Assembly (NCBI GenBank): GCA_002007465.1
Contig: LNAC01000230.1
Location: 1,638,896-1,702,895, forward strand
Length of the DNA: 64,000 bases
Direction: 5' to 3'
From: Ailurus styani
Lineage: Eukaryota; Chordata; Mammalia; Carnivora; Ailuridae
Under the pieces are notes generated by a model. The model did no database searches, was not told the DNA's origin, and worked only from the letters and a program-made list of their open reading frames with translations. The translations under genes were made by a program, and so were the position numbers. Below, piece after piece: positions 1 through 14,772 of this stretch; positions within the stretch are counted from its first letter, which is position 1, and each line of letters opens with the position of its first letter.

Positions 1-339
1 CTCAGACTTTTCATTAATTTAAACTGACGCTACCAATCCCTCAAAGTATTTCCTTACCCAGAGCCCACCGGTTTCTTCAGCACCATGGACTGACTTATCT
101 AAAAATAGAATCTGCGGGGATAGGTGGATTTGCTTCAAGAAAAAAAAAAATTAAAACGTAATATCTCTGGAAAGATGCAGAGAGAGAGACCCAGGAAGCT
201 GCTAAAGCCTTTGTGAAGTGAGCCCAGTAACGCTGTGTTAATCAGCCAACACACAGTTCCATTCATTCAGGGCAGAACTTCCCACCATATCTGGTCTACT
301 TTTTTCCACATTAATACCTAGTAAGAGCAGGGTGTTTCA
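1..339. other. Unassigned intronic sequence
   Basis: No gene, recognised repeat or strong motif is visible. It lies in the GPC3 intron downstream of the 9696-9821 exon. Confidence 0.5.
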
Positions 340-540
340 TAATTTTCAAAGATATTTCAAATGCCTTTTCTTATTGGAGGCTCGCAGCAACCCTACAGAG
401 GTAGTGAGGAGGAGGCATTCATTTCACCCCCTCACAGGAGAAGACAAAACCCGGGAGCTGCCGCAACCCACCGAAAGGTGCACAGCAACAGCTTGGGGAA
501 GCCGGACCCAGGACTCAGGTTTGTTGAGCCACAGTGATGT
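340..540 (+). repeat. Probable MIR fragment
   Basis: The order of motifs (aacccta..gaggtagt, a degraded 'aggaaactgag' region, 'cacagcaa', 'ggacccaggactcagg') follows the MIR core. The match is divergent and the call tentative. Confidence 0.4.
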
Positions 541-1709
541 TCGTTGGTTCACCCACTGAATTCAATAACACGTTTGGAGAGGTTACTCTGTGGCGGGGGC
601 ACCTAAGCAATGAGGATATACAGGGAGAAGGAGCTAGTAGCAGATGACAGACGCGGGTGAAATCTCATACGCGGTAGCTGGGGTCAGCCTCGAGGGGCAC
701 CCAGGGGCTGAGGGGTCCTAAACCCAGACTAGGACGTGGGGCAGGAGGATTCAGGCTCCTCGGTAGAGATGCTGTGGAGTTAAGGATAGGCAGGGGTAAG
801 CCAGTCCAAGAGCTCTTTTTCTGGCTCCTTCTAGAAAAGTCCTTGGCTTCGTCCTCTCTAGTAGTATTTGGAGATTAGGTTTTCAGCCCTCCTACCTGGC
901 CCTCCCATCCGAAGCTGACAGCTCAGCTCTGGGCCTGAAGCTGTGCAAATGAGTGGCCTAAACTAGGCAAGGGCTCATGGTTTGGACGGTTTTTGAGATC
1001 ACCCAACATGGGGATCACTAAAATATGAGAGGGCAAAGAGCAGGAAGCTCCTGTGACACTGGAGCCACCAATTAAAATGTTTTCCTTCACGGGCAAATGC
1101 AAGTTCATTATAAAGGCGACAGAGCCAAGGATCAAAGCCATGATCCCATAAAAGAATAAAATTCATTGGCTTGAGAAATTGGGAGATCACAACTGATTTT
1201 AATGCTCCCTCTCCTTTTCCACAAAGGTTAAGCCAAGGGTGACAGAAGGGACATTAGAGCCTTGGGCAACTCGACTAGACCTGTTTTCTGATGTAAGTAC
1301 TTGAGGAAGATTCCCTGTGTTAATCACAATTAGGAAATCCTAGGAGGCGCTCTTTAAGCTCCTCTTCGCTATATAACACAGTATGAAAGGAGAAAGGCCA
1401 GTCCGGTACATAGCCTTAGATGCAAATAACTCTCACATGATCCCCAGTGGACTTGAATGCCCACCACTCAAGACCAAGGCACACCAACCAAATGGCACCA
1501 ACTGGGACCAAAGATGGAGTTTGTTTTGTTTTGGAAGAGAGGAAATAAGGTAAAAATGAGAGGGTATGGGTGAAGCTGTCTTCCTGAAAAATTAAGAAAT
1601 GGGTCCTTGAATGGAGCTAAAATCAGGCCTAGTTCCATCTATCTTCCAGGGAAGAATTGCAAGGGCCTTTATATAGCCTTCTTTTATTGAACGACAGAAA
1701 TAGAAGCTA
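541..1709. other. Unassigned intronic sequence
   Basis: No exon with convincing splice sites and no repeat family was recognised. The short open frames here have no coding character. Confidence 0.5.
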
Positions 1710-1940
1710 CCATTTCTTGAGGGCCTTCTGTGTTCCAGGCGCTACACTCTGCATTTCACCATCCCTCTGAATCCTCTCAACAACTTGTTAAGGTAGAAAT
1801 GATCAACCCCATTGTACAGATGGGGAAACAGGGAATCAGGGAAGAGAAAGAGCTGATGCATACTAGAGCAGAAATCCAAACCCTGGTTGGCCAATGCCAA
1901 AGTTACACGCTTAAACACGACTACTCTGGGTCTTACGATC
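1710..1940 (+). repeat. MIR element
   Basis: It shows the MIR landmarks in order: 'ccttctgtgttccaggcgct', 'tcctctcaacaact', 'ccccattgtacagatgggga', 'ctagagcagaaatccaaacc'. It is an ancient tRNA-derived SINE relic. Confidence 0.9.
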
Positions 1941-2319
1941 GCCATGTAATGTTGAAATTTGCCTCTGTATGCTTTTGTTAACCCCCAACTATTTGGCTGT
2001 ATGTCTATCAGTAAAAGTCATCAGAAACTCAAACAATATTGTGCCTTTGCTTATGTATGGAAGGAAAGGACAAAATGTGGAGAGCTGAGCTTCTTTCAAA
2101 GTCTGTTTTCTTTGATACTGAGTGTCTAACTACCAGAAGTACCAACACGTTTGATTAGCTACCCCATTCAAAAGTCGGCTTCCAAAAGACTTGTAGATAT
2201 TTCTCCCAGATCCAGTTTACTTTTATAGAAAGAATGGCCTACACTTCTTCACCCTTGCTCTTCACATTTACCTGGCCTGCCCAACCAAACGATAATGATT
2301 CGGTCACATCAGCAAGGCT

Positions 2320-2450
2320 ATCATTTATTCAGTGCCTACATGCCGGAACACATCTTCACAACGGTGATGTAGAGTATCATCCCCGTCTTACAAATCTGGT
2401 AACAGAATTTGATGTCTAGTCTCCTGCCCGAAGCACACAGTGTCCAAAGC
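2320..2450 (+). repeat. MIR fragment
   Basis: 'tcatttattcagtgcctaca' followed by 'tcatccccgtcttacaaat' is a diverged MIR core. Confidence 0.6.
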
Positions 2451-2460
2451 AAGATGAAAA

Positions 2461-2921
2461 TCTACATCCGATGGAACTAGAGGGTATTAGGTTGAGCGAA
2501 ATAAGTCGCTCAGAGAAAGACAATTATCCTATGATCTCACTCATGTGGAATTTGAGAAACAAAACAGAGGATTGTAGGGGAAGGGAGGGAACAATGAAAT
2601 AAGATGAAATCAGAGAGGGAGACAAACCATAAGAGACTCTTAACACTAGGAAACAAACGGGGTTGCNNNNNNNNNNNNNNNNNNNNNNNNNNNNNNNNNN
2701 NNNNNNNNNNNNNNNNNNNNNNNNNNNNNNNNNNNNNNNNNNNNNNNNNNNNNNNNNNNNNNNNNNNNNNNNNNNNNNNNNNNNNNNAACTGGGGGATGG
2801 GCATGAGGAGGGCACAGGATGTGATGAGCACTGGGTGTTCTATGCAACTGATGAATCACTCAACTCTACCTCTGAAACTAATCAAGCACTATGTTAATGA
2901 ATTGAATTTAAATGAAAAAAT
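2461..2921 (+). mobile_element. L1 3' end containing an assembly gap
   Basis: The end of ORF2 and the 3' UTR of a carnivore L1 are visible: 'gcgaaataagtcgctcagag', 'tatgatctcactcatgtgga', 'gagcactgggtgttctatgc', ending in an A-rich tail. The insert is strongly 5'-truncated. A run of 121 Ns (2667-2787) falls in the G-rich part of the 3' UTR. Confidence 0.9.
2667..2787. other. Assembly gap (121 N)
   Basis: Unknown bases fill the stretch inside the L1 3' UTR. The equivalent part of related L1s is G-rich and repetitive, which probably explains the gap. Confidence 0.99.
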
Positions 2922-3860
2922 GAAATCTCCACCTGTATCATGCTAAAGACTGTACGCTTCCCAAGATGCGCCAGTCACCTGGATCACGTCTGCTGACATC
3001 TCAGGGTCTTCTTACCATAATCCTCACTACTGAAGACCAGCTGGCTCAGAACCAACAACTTGCAGACCACAAAGACGGGCCTCAAGGCTTTTCCCAAAGA
3101 AGATGTAGGAAAAGGTTTTGAGGATGGGCCTCATCTATGTAATCAGTCTCTGACCTATCAACGCACTTGCTCTGAAGGAGGCAATAAGATCAAAAGAGCG
3201 GAGAGACTCCAGTATGTTAATAATTTCTTAAAAGCAGTGATAGTTCTTTGGGGACACCTCTCCTAAGCCTTCGGGGCTCAAAGAGCTCTGGTGCATTGAG
3301 TCACGATCGTACGAGGAGACAAGCCCTACCCACCATCGGAATCACATTTCGAAGGGAGATTGTGAGGGCGTACTTATTTGTTGAGGATATGGATGTTCCA
3401 AGACCGGCCTTGAAGGCCCCCAAACATTCTCCATGTAATGAAATGATCCAACTGAGTACAGGAGGGGCCAGCATCAGTACTAATAGGACACAATCTGTTT
3501 ATAGTAATAAGCCCTGAGCCTTCACCAGGTGGTGACAGACATCGATACTGAGCCGTGAAAACATGTCCTGCCACTTCAGACATGACGGTAGTAAAGGACA
3601 GCCCATCCCAAACACGGCAGGCCATATGAAGCTGTCATTCAGTGGGATGAGCTGGGTTTCTCCTCAGTCAATTCTGAAGGTAGAGCTACTGTATGCGACA
3701 CCATAATCTTAAGGGATAAATGTCACGTATTGCCATGGAGTAGGTCCTGAAAAATACCTGTCACTAAACACTACTTTTGAGATAAAGCTCTGATGAAAAA
3801 TATGCCAATCTAAGCTCTTAGAGGGATTACTACATGGGGGTACACTCCAAACGTATCTGT
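2922..3860. other. Unassigned intronic sequence
   Basis: No gene or known repeat was recognised between the L1 tail and the SINE target site. Confidence 0.5.
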
Positions 3861-3875
3861 CTCACCTTATCAGGA

Positions 3876-4075
3876 CTGTTTTTTAAAAAAGATTTTTATT
3901 TGGGAGAGAGAAAGAGAGAGAGAGAGCACGCACCTGAGTGAGGCAGGGAAAGGCAGAAGGAGAGGGAGAAGCAGATTCCCCTGCCGAGCCAGGAGCCTGA
4001 TGCAGGGCTCGACCCCAGGACCCCAGGACCTGAGCTGAAGGCAGACGCTTCACCGACTGAGCCATCCAGGCATCC
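3876..4075 (-). mobile_element. Carnivore tRNA-Lys SINE
   Basis: It reads antisense from an aaaagatttttattt tail through a GA tract to a 'gactgagccatccaggcat' tRNA-like head. A 15-base target-site duplication, ctcaccttatcagga / ctcaccttaccagga, lies at 3861-3875 and 4076-4090. Confidence 0.95.
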
Positions 4076-4090
4076 CTCACCTTACCAGGA

Positions 4091-4786
4091 TTTAAAAAAA
4101 AAATCTTGAGCTACCATCAACATTTCATGCTATACCGAATGAGGTCATTTTCTACAGGACTCATTTTTCCTTGCAAGCCTCTCTGTGAACAGTCGTGACT
4201 CACGTGAAGCAAGGTAGGAGATGCGAGCTGCCATCCAAGCAAGCAGTACAATGCTTCAGTACCTTCATTCCACGGTGTGCACTTGGGCCAACATGGCAGT
4301 TCCCCACGTCAGAAAGAATCAAGTGTCATGTTCCTGCTTCCAGGAAAACGGAAGTAGAAATGAAATCCAAAAATGTCTGATGACGACCAAGAACTACAGA
4401 GCTCAGCATTGATAAGACCAACCTTCTCCCCTCTTGCCAGCCTTTTGTCAGCAGAGCCCCCCTTGGGTTAGTGGCCAAGGGGAGAAGTAGCCACGAAAAG
4501 AAAGGGCCGGGATGCTGAAGACCGTACCTCAGGCTCTAACTCTCAAACCATCACCACAGGGGCTGCTAGGAAGAGCCACCGAGCCTTGGCTTCGGCATGA
4601 TTTTAGTCTGGCTTGTGCCGACACAACAATGACTTTAGGACCTGACTCAATGTTTTGAATACTGTGTCCGTTATTCATTGTTTACTTTCTCTCCTGTGCC
4701 CCCTTCCTCTTGGCTCTGTATTCTGCCTTATATATTTACTTCCCCATTGGTGCTTCCATGGGCTATCCCATATTTAAGGTTGTATG
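4091..4786. other. Unassigned intronic sequence
   Basis: No exon or repeat family was recognised. Confidence 0.5.
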
Positions 4787-4908
4787 GCAGTGCCCGGCTG
4801 GCTCAGTCAGTGGACCATGCGACTCTTGGTCTACTGGGTTGTGAGTTCGGGCCCCACGTCAGGTGTAGAGATGACTTAAAAATAAGATCTTCTTCAAAAA
4901 ATAAAGGT
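4787..4908 (+). mobile_element. Older short carnivore SINE
   Basis: A 'gcccggctggctcagtcagt' head and 'gcgactcttggtctactggg' body run straight into 'gtgtagagatgacttaaaaa'. This is the short older subtype without the long pyrimidine tract. Confidence 0.9.
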
Positions 4909-4913
4909 CTATG

Positions 4914-4988
4914 GGCAGCTGGGTGGCTCAGTGGGTTAACCCTCTGCCTTCGGCTCAGGTCATGATCTCAGGGTCCTGCGATTGAGTC
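4914..4988 (+). mobile_element. 3'-truncated carnivore SINE fragment
   Basis: Only the tRNA-like head remains ('gggtggctcagtgggttaac' through 'tctcagggtcctgcgattga'). The pyrimidine tract and A-tail are missing, so loss was by deletion, not by 5' truncation during insertion. Confidence 0.85.
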
Positions 4989-5154
4989 ACCACCTTTGGT
5001 GGTGGTCAAAGGTGTCGGGGCTTGGAGGCCTGAAGGTTTGGCTGCCCTGTCGTCCAGGCTAAGGGTGAGCCACACGGAATCCAGAGGGGGTGGGTGGAGC
5101 CTGATAGAGCAGTGGTTGCTCAGGGGTCACATAAACACGGGGCAGGGAGGGGGC

Positions 5155-5540
5155 ACTGATGAGTAGATGCACAATATGAGCTACATCCAGACAATGAGAT
5201 GAAATATTATTTGGCCACAAAAAGGAACGGAGTACTGATCCATGCTACAACTCGGATGAACCTTAAAAACATTATGCTGAGTCAGTGATTCTATTTGTAT
5301 GGGACACCCAGCATAGGTAAATCCACAGAGACGGAAAGCGGACTGTCAGTTGTCAGGGCCTGAGGGAGGTCGGGAGGGGGGAGTGACTGCTAATGAGTAC
5401 AAGCTGTCTTTCTGGAGTGATGCAATGGTCTTAAGACCAGATAGAGATGGTGATTACACAACATCGCAAATGTATGAACACCACGGAATCGAATGGTTCA
5501 TCTCATGTCATGTGAATTTCACGTCAATAACACGCACACA
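5155..5540 (+). mobile_element. Ancient L1M 3' end
   Basis: L1 ORF2 end and 3' UTR landmarks appear in order: 'gaaatattatttggccacaa', 'catgctacaactcggatgaa', 'aaatccacagagacggaaag', 'gagtgactgctaatgagtac', 'atgtgaatttcacgtcaata'. Divergence is high and the element is 5'-truncated. Confidence 0.85.
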
Positions 5541-5589
5541 GAGAGGATAGAGCCTGTGCTTTGATGCCTCTGAAGGGAACTCTCCCTGG

Positions 5590-5715
5590 ACTCCTTTCTT
5601 CTCATTAAGTTGTAAACTCATCAGTGGGACCAGGCACTGGATTGTACTTCCCACTATGCCCCCACAGGGCCCAGTATATAAGATGTGCTCCATCCTTGTT
5701 GGATGAACTTGAATT
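5590..5715 (+). repeat. L2 3' end
   Basis: 'gttgtaaactcatcagtggg' and 'gcccagtatataagatgtgctc' followed by a 'ttggatgaa' tail resemble the L2 3' terminus. Confidence 0.6.
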
Positions 5716-7064
5716 ATCAGATGCCCCATGTCCAGACGAGATAGCACTTTTTGTCTCTCTGACTAGCAGTTTTGCACAGGTATAAATTTAAGTAGTTTCT
5801 GTCACACTAACTTAAAGGTCAACTTGATTCAATGGTAAAATGGGGCTTACCTTCCAGATGGTATGAAACCATCCAGAAGAAGAATGAAAATTTTAGTCTG
5901 TGATCTAGATGTTCGGCCCAATAGTCCCGAAAGAGGGTATGAGGATGGTATCTGGGGATGTGCTTACTAAGCTGCTCACTCTTCATACAGGTATTTTCAG
6001 TGCCACTGCAGCCAAAGCCCATGGTTACCTGTTGTTAAGGCCAGTGCCAACTTCCTCTCATGGGATCCTTTATGTTTCTCTTGCTCTCAGAAATGCCTTA
6101 ACCGAAATTCTCTGTAGTTCCACAAAGGCAAAAGATGGAGGATCTTCCGCCTTTGGCAACTGCAGGAAATCTCTGCCCGTAGGATCTGTGGTAGCTCAGA
6201 TGAAAGAGTGTACCTCACACGAGCCGAGTTTGCTAATTCCAAGATTTCTCAGCTAAATCCCAGAGCCAGTGTTTATCTCAAGCTAAGATGGGGAGGTGAG
6301 GAGGGTTGTGTGGGGAGGACAAATGACAGGCTTCCGTGGTACTCCCTCAGACTAGATCTGTGGAAACATTCTCTTCATTCATATTTCAGTAGATTGGTTT
6401 CATAAGAGCTAACAATTGAATGGATGTGAAACATGGCCCTATTTAGAGAGACAGTGACTTGTCGAGCACCTGGAAAGTTGAGTGCCTGTATGGACATTCA
6501 TAGAAGGAGGGGGCAAATGGCTCTGACAACTCAGTAGTCATGGATATTGATCAATATTTTCCTTAGCATTGATAGTTTCCTTTAAATTGGGTGTCTCCAC
6601 TGACAAGTTTCGTTCCCTCTCAGGATCCTTGATTTTCATAAGTTTTCTTGACTAAAAGTAAAATGCTTTGAGAAGAATACAAACCCAACCTGTAAAGATA
6701 ACAAGGTTACAACTGGATAATGTGAAGTGGCAACTATTATTTAAGACTGAACAAAATGATAAATTCAGTGAAAAGCTCTGGAAAGAGGTTTTACTATAGA
6801 TGAGACGTGCAGTGTGAAGCGAATCTTTATAAATGGTACAAATAGAGGGCACACGTGTCCTCGAGCTACAGAACTTCCTATGATTAAATTGTGTATTCCC
6901 GAGTAATTTTTTTAAAAAAAATCTAGTTTGACACTATTCCCTAGTCCCATCATCGCATTAGGTCAGTAATTCAAGTGTAGGTTAATTATAACCCGAGGTT
7001 ACTACCCAAGGAAGAGTCACTTCCTGGATTATAGTACCCTTATACTGTCTACAAATATGTTTGA
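5716..7064. other. Unassigned intronic sequence
   Basis: No exon or repeat family was recognised. The longest open frame (5909-6256, +) has no family resemblance that I can name. Confidence 0.5.
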
Positions 7065-7185
7065 CTTCCTCCCTTCCTTCCTTCCTTCCTTCCTTCCTTC
7101 CTTCTGTTCTTCCCCTTCCTCCCTCCCTTCCTTCCTTCCTTTCCTCCCTCCCTCCCTCCCTCACCTTCCATCTCTCTCCCTCCCT
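7065..7185. repeat. (CCTT)n / pyrimidine microsatellite
   Basis: Tandem CCTT/CCTC units make an all-pyrimidine tract of about 120 bases with small interruptions. Confidence 0.98.
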
Positions 7186-8317
7186 GGATAGCACACATCA
7201 ACAATAAAAGTTGTTTTAAAACAATAGATTGTTCAGAAATATAAATATGGATTTGAAATAATATCTTTTCTCTGTACTATTCCATTTGTTTTATTATTTT
7301 GTTTGATACCCTGAGATATTTAAAACCAGCAACTTAAACCAAAAAAACTTCTGTTAACAGAATTATTTTAATGGTGCAAAGGTGCATTTGGCTAACTTTT
7401 AGACTCATTCAAATTTAGCAGGCTTGGGATTCCACCATTTGATAGGGGAGGACTTTCTTGGTTCTCAAGCAACATCCTTCAAGAAAGCATATGGGGCATG
7501 AAGTAGTATATGTGCCAAATTCAACTTAAAAGATCCCACTAATTCAGAAAACATAGGTCTGGGAAGAAATTCCTTTGAATAAACTAAAACTGGATCGTCT
7601 GATTTGGTGTTTTTTTTAAAAAACAAGAGAAGGTATATCCAGCAGGGTTCTTTCAACAATAAAGAAACTCATACTGACACTTGAAATATCGTAGGTGCTC
7701 AAATACATGGTAAATAAATAAAGAAATGAATGAATACATTAGTGAAGAAATGTATCGCTAACTAACATTTCCTCTTTAAGAACAGACCATGGTTCATTTT
7801 TTACCACATTAACATCCCAGTGGGTGAGTTACTAGGATGGTTTCTCTTGAAGCTTATGCAAGAACCACATATTTGACCTGTGGGCATTTTCTTTTTTAAG
7901 GATTATATTGTTTATACCTGTTTTACAGCATCTGCTTTTTATAAAGCCAAACACTGACTGCTTTTTCCTGACGATTTAAAAAAAACACGTCACAACAGTT
8001 AAGTACATTTTCATGATTCTACTTAGAACCTAATGAGCTTTGAGGATAATAAATATATACTATTTCTCCAGAGTGGAGTAGATGCACGGGGGCCATTAAT
8101 CCCTGTAGCCTGATTCACATTTGCTGGAGGGAAGTCTATCTCCATGCAAGTTCAATGTTTCATCCCATTAGCACCTCATTCTCACTGTCCCAGGTCAGTA
8201 AAACAGCTTAGTTGAGAAACAAGCTGTTTTCAGGCATGTGTTTTGCCTTGTGTGGGGAAGAGGAAGGGTGGAGGGGGAAGGGAGAAAGGGAGAAGGAAGA
8301 GAAGAAACATGGATCGA
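7186..8317. other. Mostly unassigned, with a possible L2 tail
   Basis: 'cgtaggtgctcaaatacatgg' followed by 'aatgaatgaatac' at 7690-7740 may be an L2 3' tip. Purine-rich sequence spans 8258-8305. The rest is not recognised. Confidence 0.4.
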
Positions 8318-8512
8318 GCTTCTAGCATATGCCAGTATGCTACAGACTTGACATTGATGACCTCACCTAAAAGCGACAACAACCCTGTGAGATGCCCTTC
8401 CTTACAGAACAGGGCCTTGGGACTTTCTGGGTTGAGTGATCCACCCTACAAGGCCCCACACCGTAAGCAGCAGGACTGAGATGCAAACCCAGGTTCACCT
8501 GGCTCCAAAGCC
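8318..8512 (+). repeat. MIR element
   Basis: 'caacaaccctgtgagatgcc', 'ttacagaacagggccttggg', 'aggactgagatgcaaaccca' follow the MIR consensus order. Confidence 0.85.
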
Positions 8513-8589
8513 TTCCTCTAGTCCATTACATTACATTGCTAATCCATTCCATTTAGCATCATGACTAATTATCCCATGCCCTGATGTTG

Positions 8590-8735
8590 GTTCCCACTAG
8601 ACCGTAAGCTCCGCAAAGCACGTAACTTCCTCTCTTCAGCCTCATATCCCTGGTACCTAGCTTGGTGCCTAATCCATAGTATCTCAAAACATAAATGTAT
8701 GTACGAATGAATGAATGAATGAACGGGTAAGTGAA
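8590..8735 (+). repeat. L2 3' end
   Basis: 'agaccgtaagctccgcaaag', 'ggtacctagcttggtgccta' and a GAATGAATGAATGAA terminus are typical of L2. Confidence 0.85.
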
Positions 8736-8774
8736 AAAAACCCACAGCCTGCCAGAGGTAGAAGGTTCTAATTC

Positions 8775-8890
8775 AACCATCTTACTTTTTAGATGGGGAA
8801 ACCATGGCTCCGAGAGATTAAGTCACTTGCCCCAGGTTAAGCGACTCATTAGTAAAAGATTCAGAACTCAAGTTCAAGTATCTTCTGTAT
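8775..8890 (+). repeat. MIR fragment
   Basis: 'agatggggaaaccatggctc' then 'taagtcacttgccccaggtt' is the MIR core. Confidence 0.8.
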
Positions 8891-9044
8891 TCTCCTTGAC
8901 AAGACACTACCACTTGGACAAATAGTTTTAGAAGCCTGCTCATCAGCTCCCCGTGGTTTCCTAAGCATTCTACCCTCCTGATTTCATTCCGTAATCCCAA
9001 ACTATTCCTTACACATGGGAAGCAATGGAGGTTAGGAGCGCCAT

Positions 9045-9155
9045 TAGCCCACTAGAATGAGAGTTCCGGGAGGACAGGAAGTTTTCCTGTTCTGTTCACT
9101 TCAACATGACTGGCGCTTGGAAGGTGCTCAGGAAATATTTACTGAATAAATGAAT
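9045..9155 (+). repeat. L2 3' end
   Basis: 'ctagaatgagagttccggga', 'actggcgcttggaaggtgct' and 'aataaatgaata' match the L2 terminus. Confidence 0.8.
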
Positions 9156-9289
9156 ATATATTATTTCCTTTCCAGAGATGAGCAAACTCTTCACTGATGA
9201 CTAACGTTAGCACAGATTTTACTAACACTCAACGATCAACCATTTTAGCAATGGTGCTCCTTTTCCCCTCCCCATCCTTCTCTCCTCCA

Positions 9290-9428
9290 TCTTCATCTAT
9301 GAAAGGAGGAAAAATAATGGCATTTACTTCTGAGGATTGGTGTAAGGATAAAGAGAGTTAATACAGACCAGCACTTAGGACGGTGCTTCATACATAGTTA
9401 ACTCTCACTAAACGATAGCTATTAGTGT
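9290..9428 (+). repeat. MIR 3' half
   Basis: 'ggattggtgtaaggataaag', 'acagaccagcacttaggacg' and 'acgatagctattagt' match the MIR 3' half. It ends about 270 bases from the GPC3 exon. Confidence 0.85.
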
Positions 9429-9694
9429 GTATATGATTTCTTCAAGCCAATAAATAAATAAGGGTCCACATAATGGGGAGATGGAAGAAGCCAAAGAGAA
9501 AAAAAAGGGGAGGGGCTGTTTGATGCTTTACACCTGGTAAAATGTCCCTGAATACACAGACGCTCACATGTATGCTTTTCCTAGAATGTTTCTTGTGAAG
9601 TTAATGAAGGCAGAGAAGACAGAGCCAATCTTGAGGTGGACACAGGATGATTATTTCACAAACACTGCTGTATTTAACATTCAAAAAAAGATTA

Positions 9695-12154
<2,460 letters not shown>

Positions 12155-12420
12155 CTGTTAGGAGTAGTAGGTAAGAGCACTGATTTTGGAGTCTGACCCA
12201 CATTAGGGTCAAATGCCAGCTACTCCCTCACTTACTTGGTGGTGAAGCCTTAGACAAATTCTGTGCTCCTCTGGGCCTTAGTTTCCCTGACTGTAAAATG
12301 AAGCTAATGATAGGTCGCTGTGATGATTGAGACAATGCATGTAGCGTGTTGAGCACAGTCCCTGGCACAAAGTAATCCCCCCATAACATTAATCACGGCC
12401 AATATTACCATTATTATAAG
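12155..12420 (+). repeat. MIR element, nearly full length
   Basis: 'gattttggagtctgacccac', 'tcctctgggccttagtttcc', 'gtgatgattgagacaatgca', 'cctggcacaaagtaat' give an almost complete MIR. Confidence 0.95.
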
Positions 12421-12754
12421 CCAGTAGAATATGAATATTTAATGAAATATACAGTATATTTCAGATAGTATGCAAGATAATTAAGATTTTTTTCCAAGTT
12501 CCAAGTAACTGTTTTCTACGTGCAAGATGGATAAATCCTTCATTGTTTGAGGTGGGTATTAATAAGCATAATCATGTTCTCTCCCCACATATTTTCCCTG
12601 ATATTTTTTTTTTCAAAGACTAGCTAGTTACTGGGCTGGGTAACCCCCTGGGCTAATCTGGTAGAGCAGTTTGAATGGCCTTTGCCTGGTAAGACGGTAG
12701 TGGCCTTCAAAGAGATTTGTGTATAAGAATTGGATGTGGAGGGCCAAGATGAAG

Positions 12755-13560
12755 TCCAATTAAATGCCAATTAGTCATCAGGGAAATGCAAATCAAAACC
12801 AGAGTGAGATACCACTTCACACCCACGAGGATGCTATAATAAAAAAAATCCATAAAATTAAATTAAATTAAATTAAATTAAAATGACAGACAACAACAAG
12901 TGTTGCTGGAGATATGGAGAAAGTGGAACCTTCACATTGTTGGTGGGAATGCAGAATGGTGCAGCTGCTGCAGAAAACAGTTTGGTGGCTCCTTACAAAG
13001 TGAAGTATAGACATTACCACAAGGCCCAGCAATTCCGCTCTCAGGTATATACCCCAAAGAATCACAAATGAGTACTCAAAGAAGTACACGTATAGGCACG
13101 CTCATGGCAGTGCTATCAACAACAGCCAAAAGCTGGGACCAGACAGATGTCCGTCAACGGATGAAGGGATAAACAAATACACAGTCCATACAATGGAGTA
13201 TTATTTGGCCTTAAATAGGAATAGAGGATTCACACACATTGCAACATGGGTGAACCCTGAAAACATTACACTAAGTGAAAGAAGCCCATCATGGAAGACC
13301 ACAGATTATATGATTCCATTTATGCGAAATTTCCAGAATAGGAAAATCTATAGGGACAGAAAGCAGATTAGTGGTTGCTTAGGGCTTGGGGGGCGGAGAG
13401 GAGGGCTGAGGAATGATAGCTAAAGGGCATGGGACTTCTTCTCGAGGTGATGAAAATGTTCTAAAATTGATGGTGGCGACGGTTGCCCAACTCTGTGACT
13501 AGACTAAAAACACTTGTATTAGATACTTTAAATGGATGAATGGTATGTTATACCAGCTTT
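12755..13560 (+). mobile_element. L1M 3' end with internal (TTAAA)n
   Basis: The C-terminal ORF2 and 3' UTR of an old L1 are visible from 'caaatcaaaaccagagtgag' to 'gtgatgaaaatgttctaaaa'. An (AAATT)n run at 12856-12882 has expanded from the A-rich site after 'gctataat'. It is 5'-truncated. Confidence 0.93.
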
Positions 13561-13789
13561 ATTGAGATATACCCCAAAAAAGGGTAGAGCAGGGGTGAGA
13601 GGAAGAGAAGCTTGTCTACTAGCAGGAGGCATGTCCTTCGGAGCGACGGACGGAGACAGTCAAGAGGGCCAGAGATGTGGCTCCACCTGAACTAAAAGCG
13701 CGGGCAAGGGGGAAGAAAAGAAATTTCCAAGAGCTGCGAACAGTGATTAAAATCTGTTTCCTCCTTCATCCTTTACAATAAGGTCTACT
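13561..13789. other. Unassigned
   Basis: 'agctttattgagatatac' at 13557-13575 hints at further old L1 sequence. The rest is not recognised. Confidence 0.3.
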
Positions 13790-13965
13790 GGGGTTTTTTT
13801 TCTCATTATAAAAGAAACATGCTCACTGTGGAGAATTTAGAAACTACAGAAAGGTAGAAGGGGGGGCGGGAAACCCTATTACTAGTCCTACTGGCCAGAG
13901 ATAATCACTGTGAATATTTGGGTATATTTCCTTCTAGACTTGTCTGTCCAGTAGGCTTTTATGCT
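13790..13965 (+). repeat. Ancient interspersed repeat, family not named
   Basis: 'ttataaaagaaacatgctca' ... 'ggccagagataatcactgtg' ... 'tatttccttctagacttgtc' follows a common diverged mammalian repeat motif order. I cannot name the family securely. Confidence 0.45.
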
Positions 13966-14739
13966 TATTCCTCTAAAACCTATCCTTGACAGGCAAGTTC
14001 CCGGAGTTCTTTTTGGTTCTCAGTGTACGTTATTTGCGTTAGAATCCATGGTGCGTTTGATTAGAAAACCACCTGAGAAGAGTGAAGCGAATGCAGGTTC
14101 TCAAAGAACTCTCGGGGCCTGAGGGGTGAGGCAGTCCTCAAACTGGCGCTGCAGGCCGGCCATTCCTTCACGCCAAACCTTCCACAGATGGTGGGAGGGA
14201 AACTAGGCCTCGGTCTCCCAAGAGAAGGCTGGAGTTTTTGAAAATAAATCCAGACGCACTATTTCGCAGGCTAGAAGAAAGCCTTTCAAAACTGTTGGAG
14301 AGTTAATGAGCTTTTCAAAAGAGAGGGACAACAGGTGATAACGTCCTCTGACACCCCGGGCCCTGAGAGCAACCGAGTGTGACAGGCGCAGTTTACCTCC
14401 TACCGAGTTTACTGGGCCTCTCTCATTTCCCCTCTTCTTTGTCACTCCGGCCTAAACTCCTTCTGGCCTGGGAAAGGAGGGTCTTTTGCTTTTATATTTT
14501 TATCTTTCCTTAAATAAACCCTCCTATCCCTCTGCTTATAATCTTAAAAGGAGGCAAGGTGGATATTTCCATTTCTCTCTTTAAAGAAAGATACCTGAAA
14601 TGAAATTAGGTGACATATTAATTACCCGTGTAGGACTCCGTCGGGATTTCTTTTCTTTGTGCTAGTAGCCCATGACAGACAACAAAAGAACCTCCACCCA
14701 TGAACTAAGGCAGTCTGCTCAACAGAATTGTCTCTAGGC
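13966..14739. other. Unassigned intronic sequence
   Basis: No gene or repeat was recognised before the poly-A tract. Confidence 0.5.
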
Positions 14740-14740
14740 A

Positions 14741-14772
<32 letters not shown>

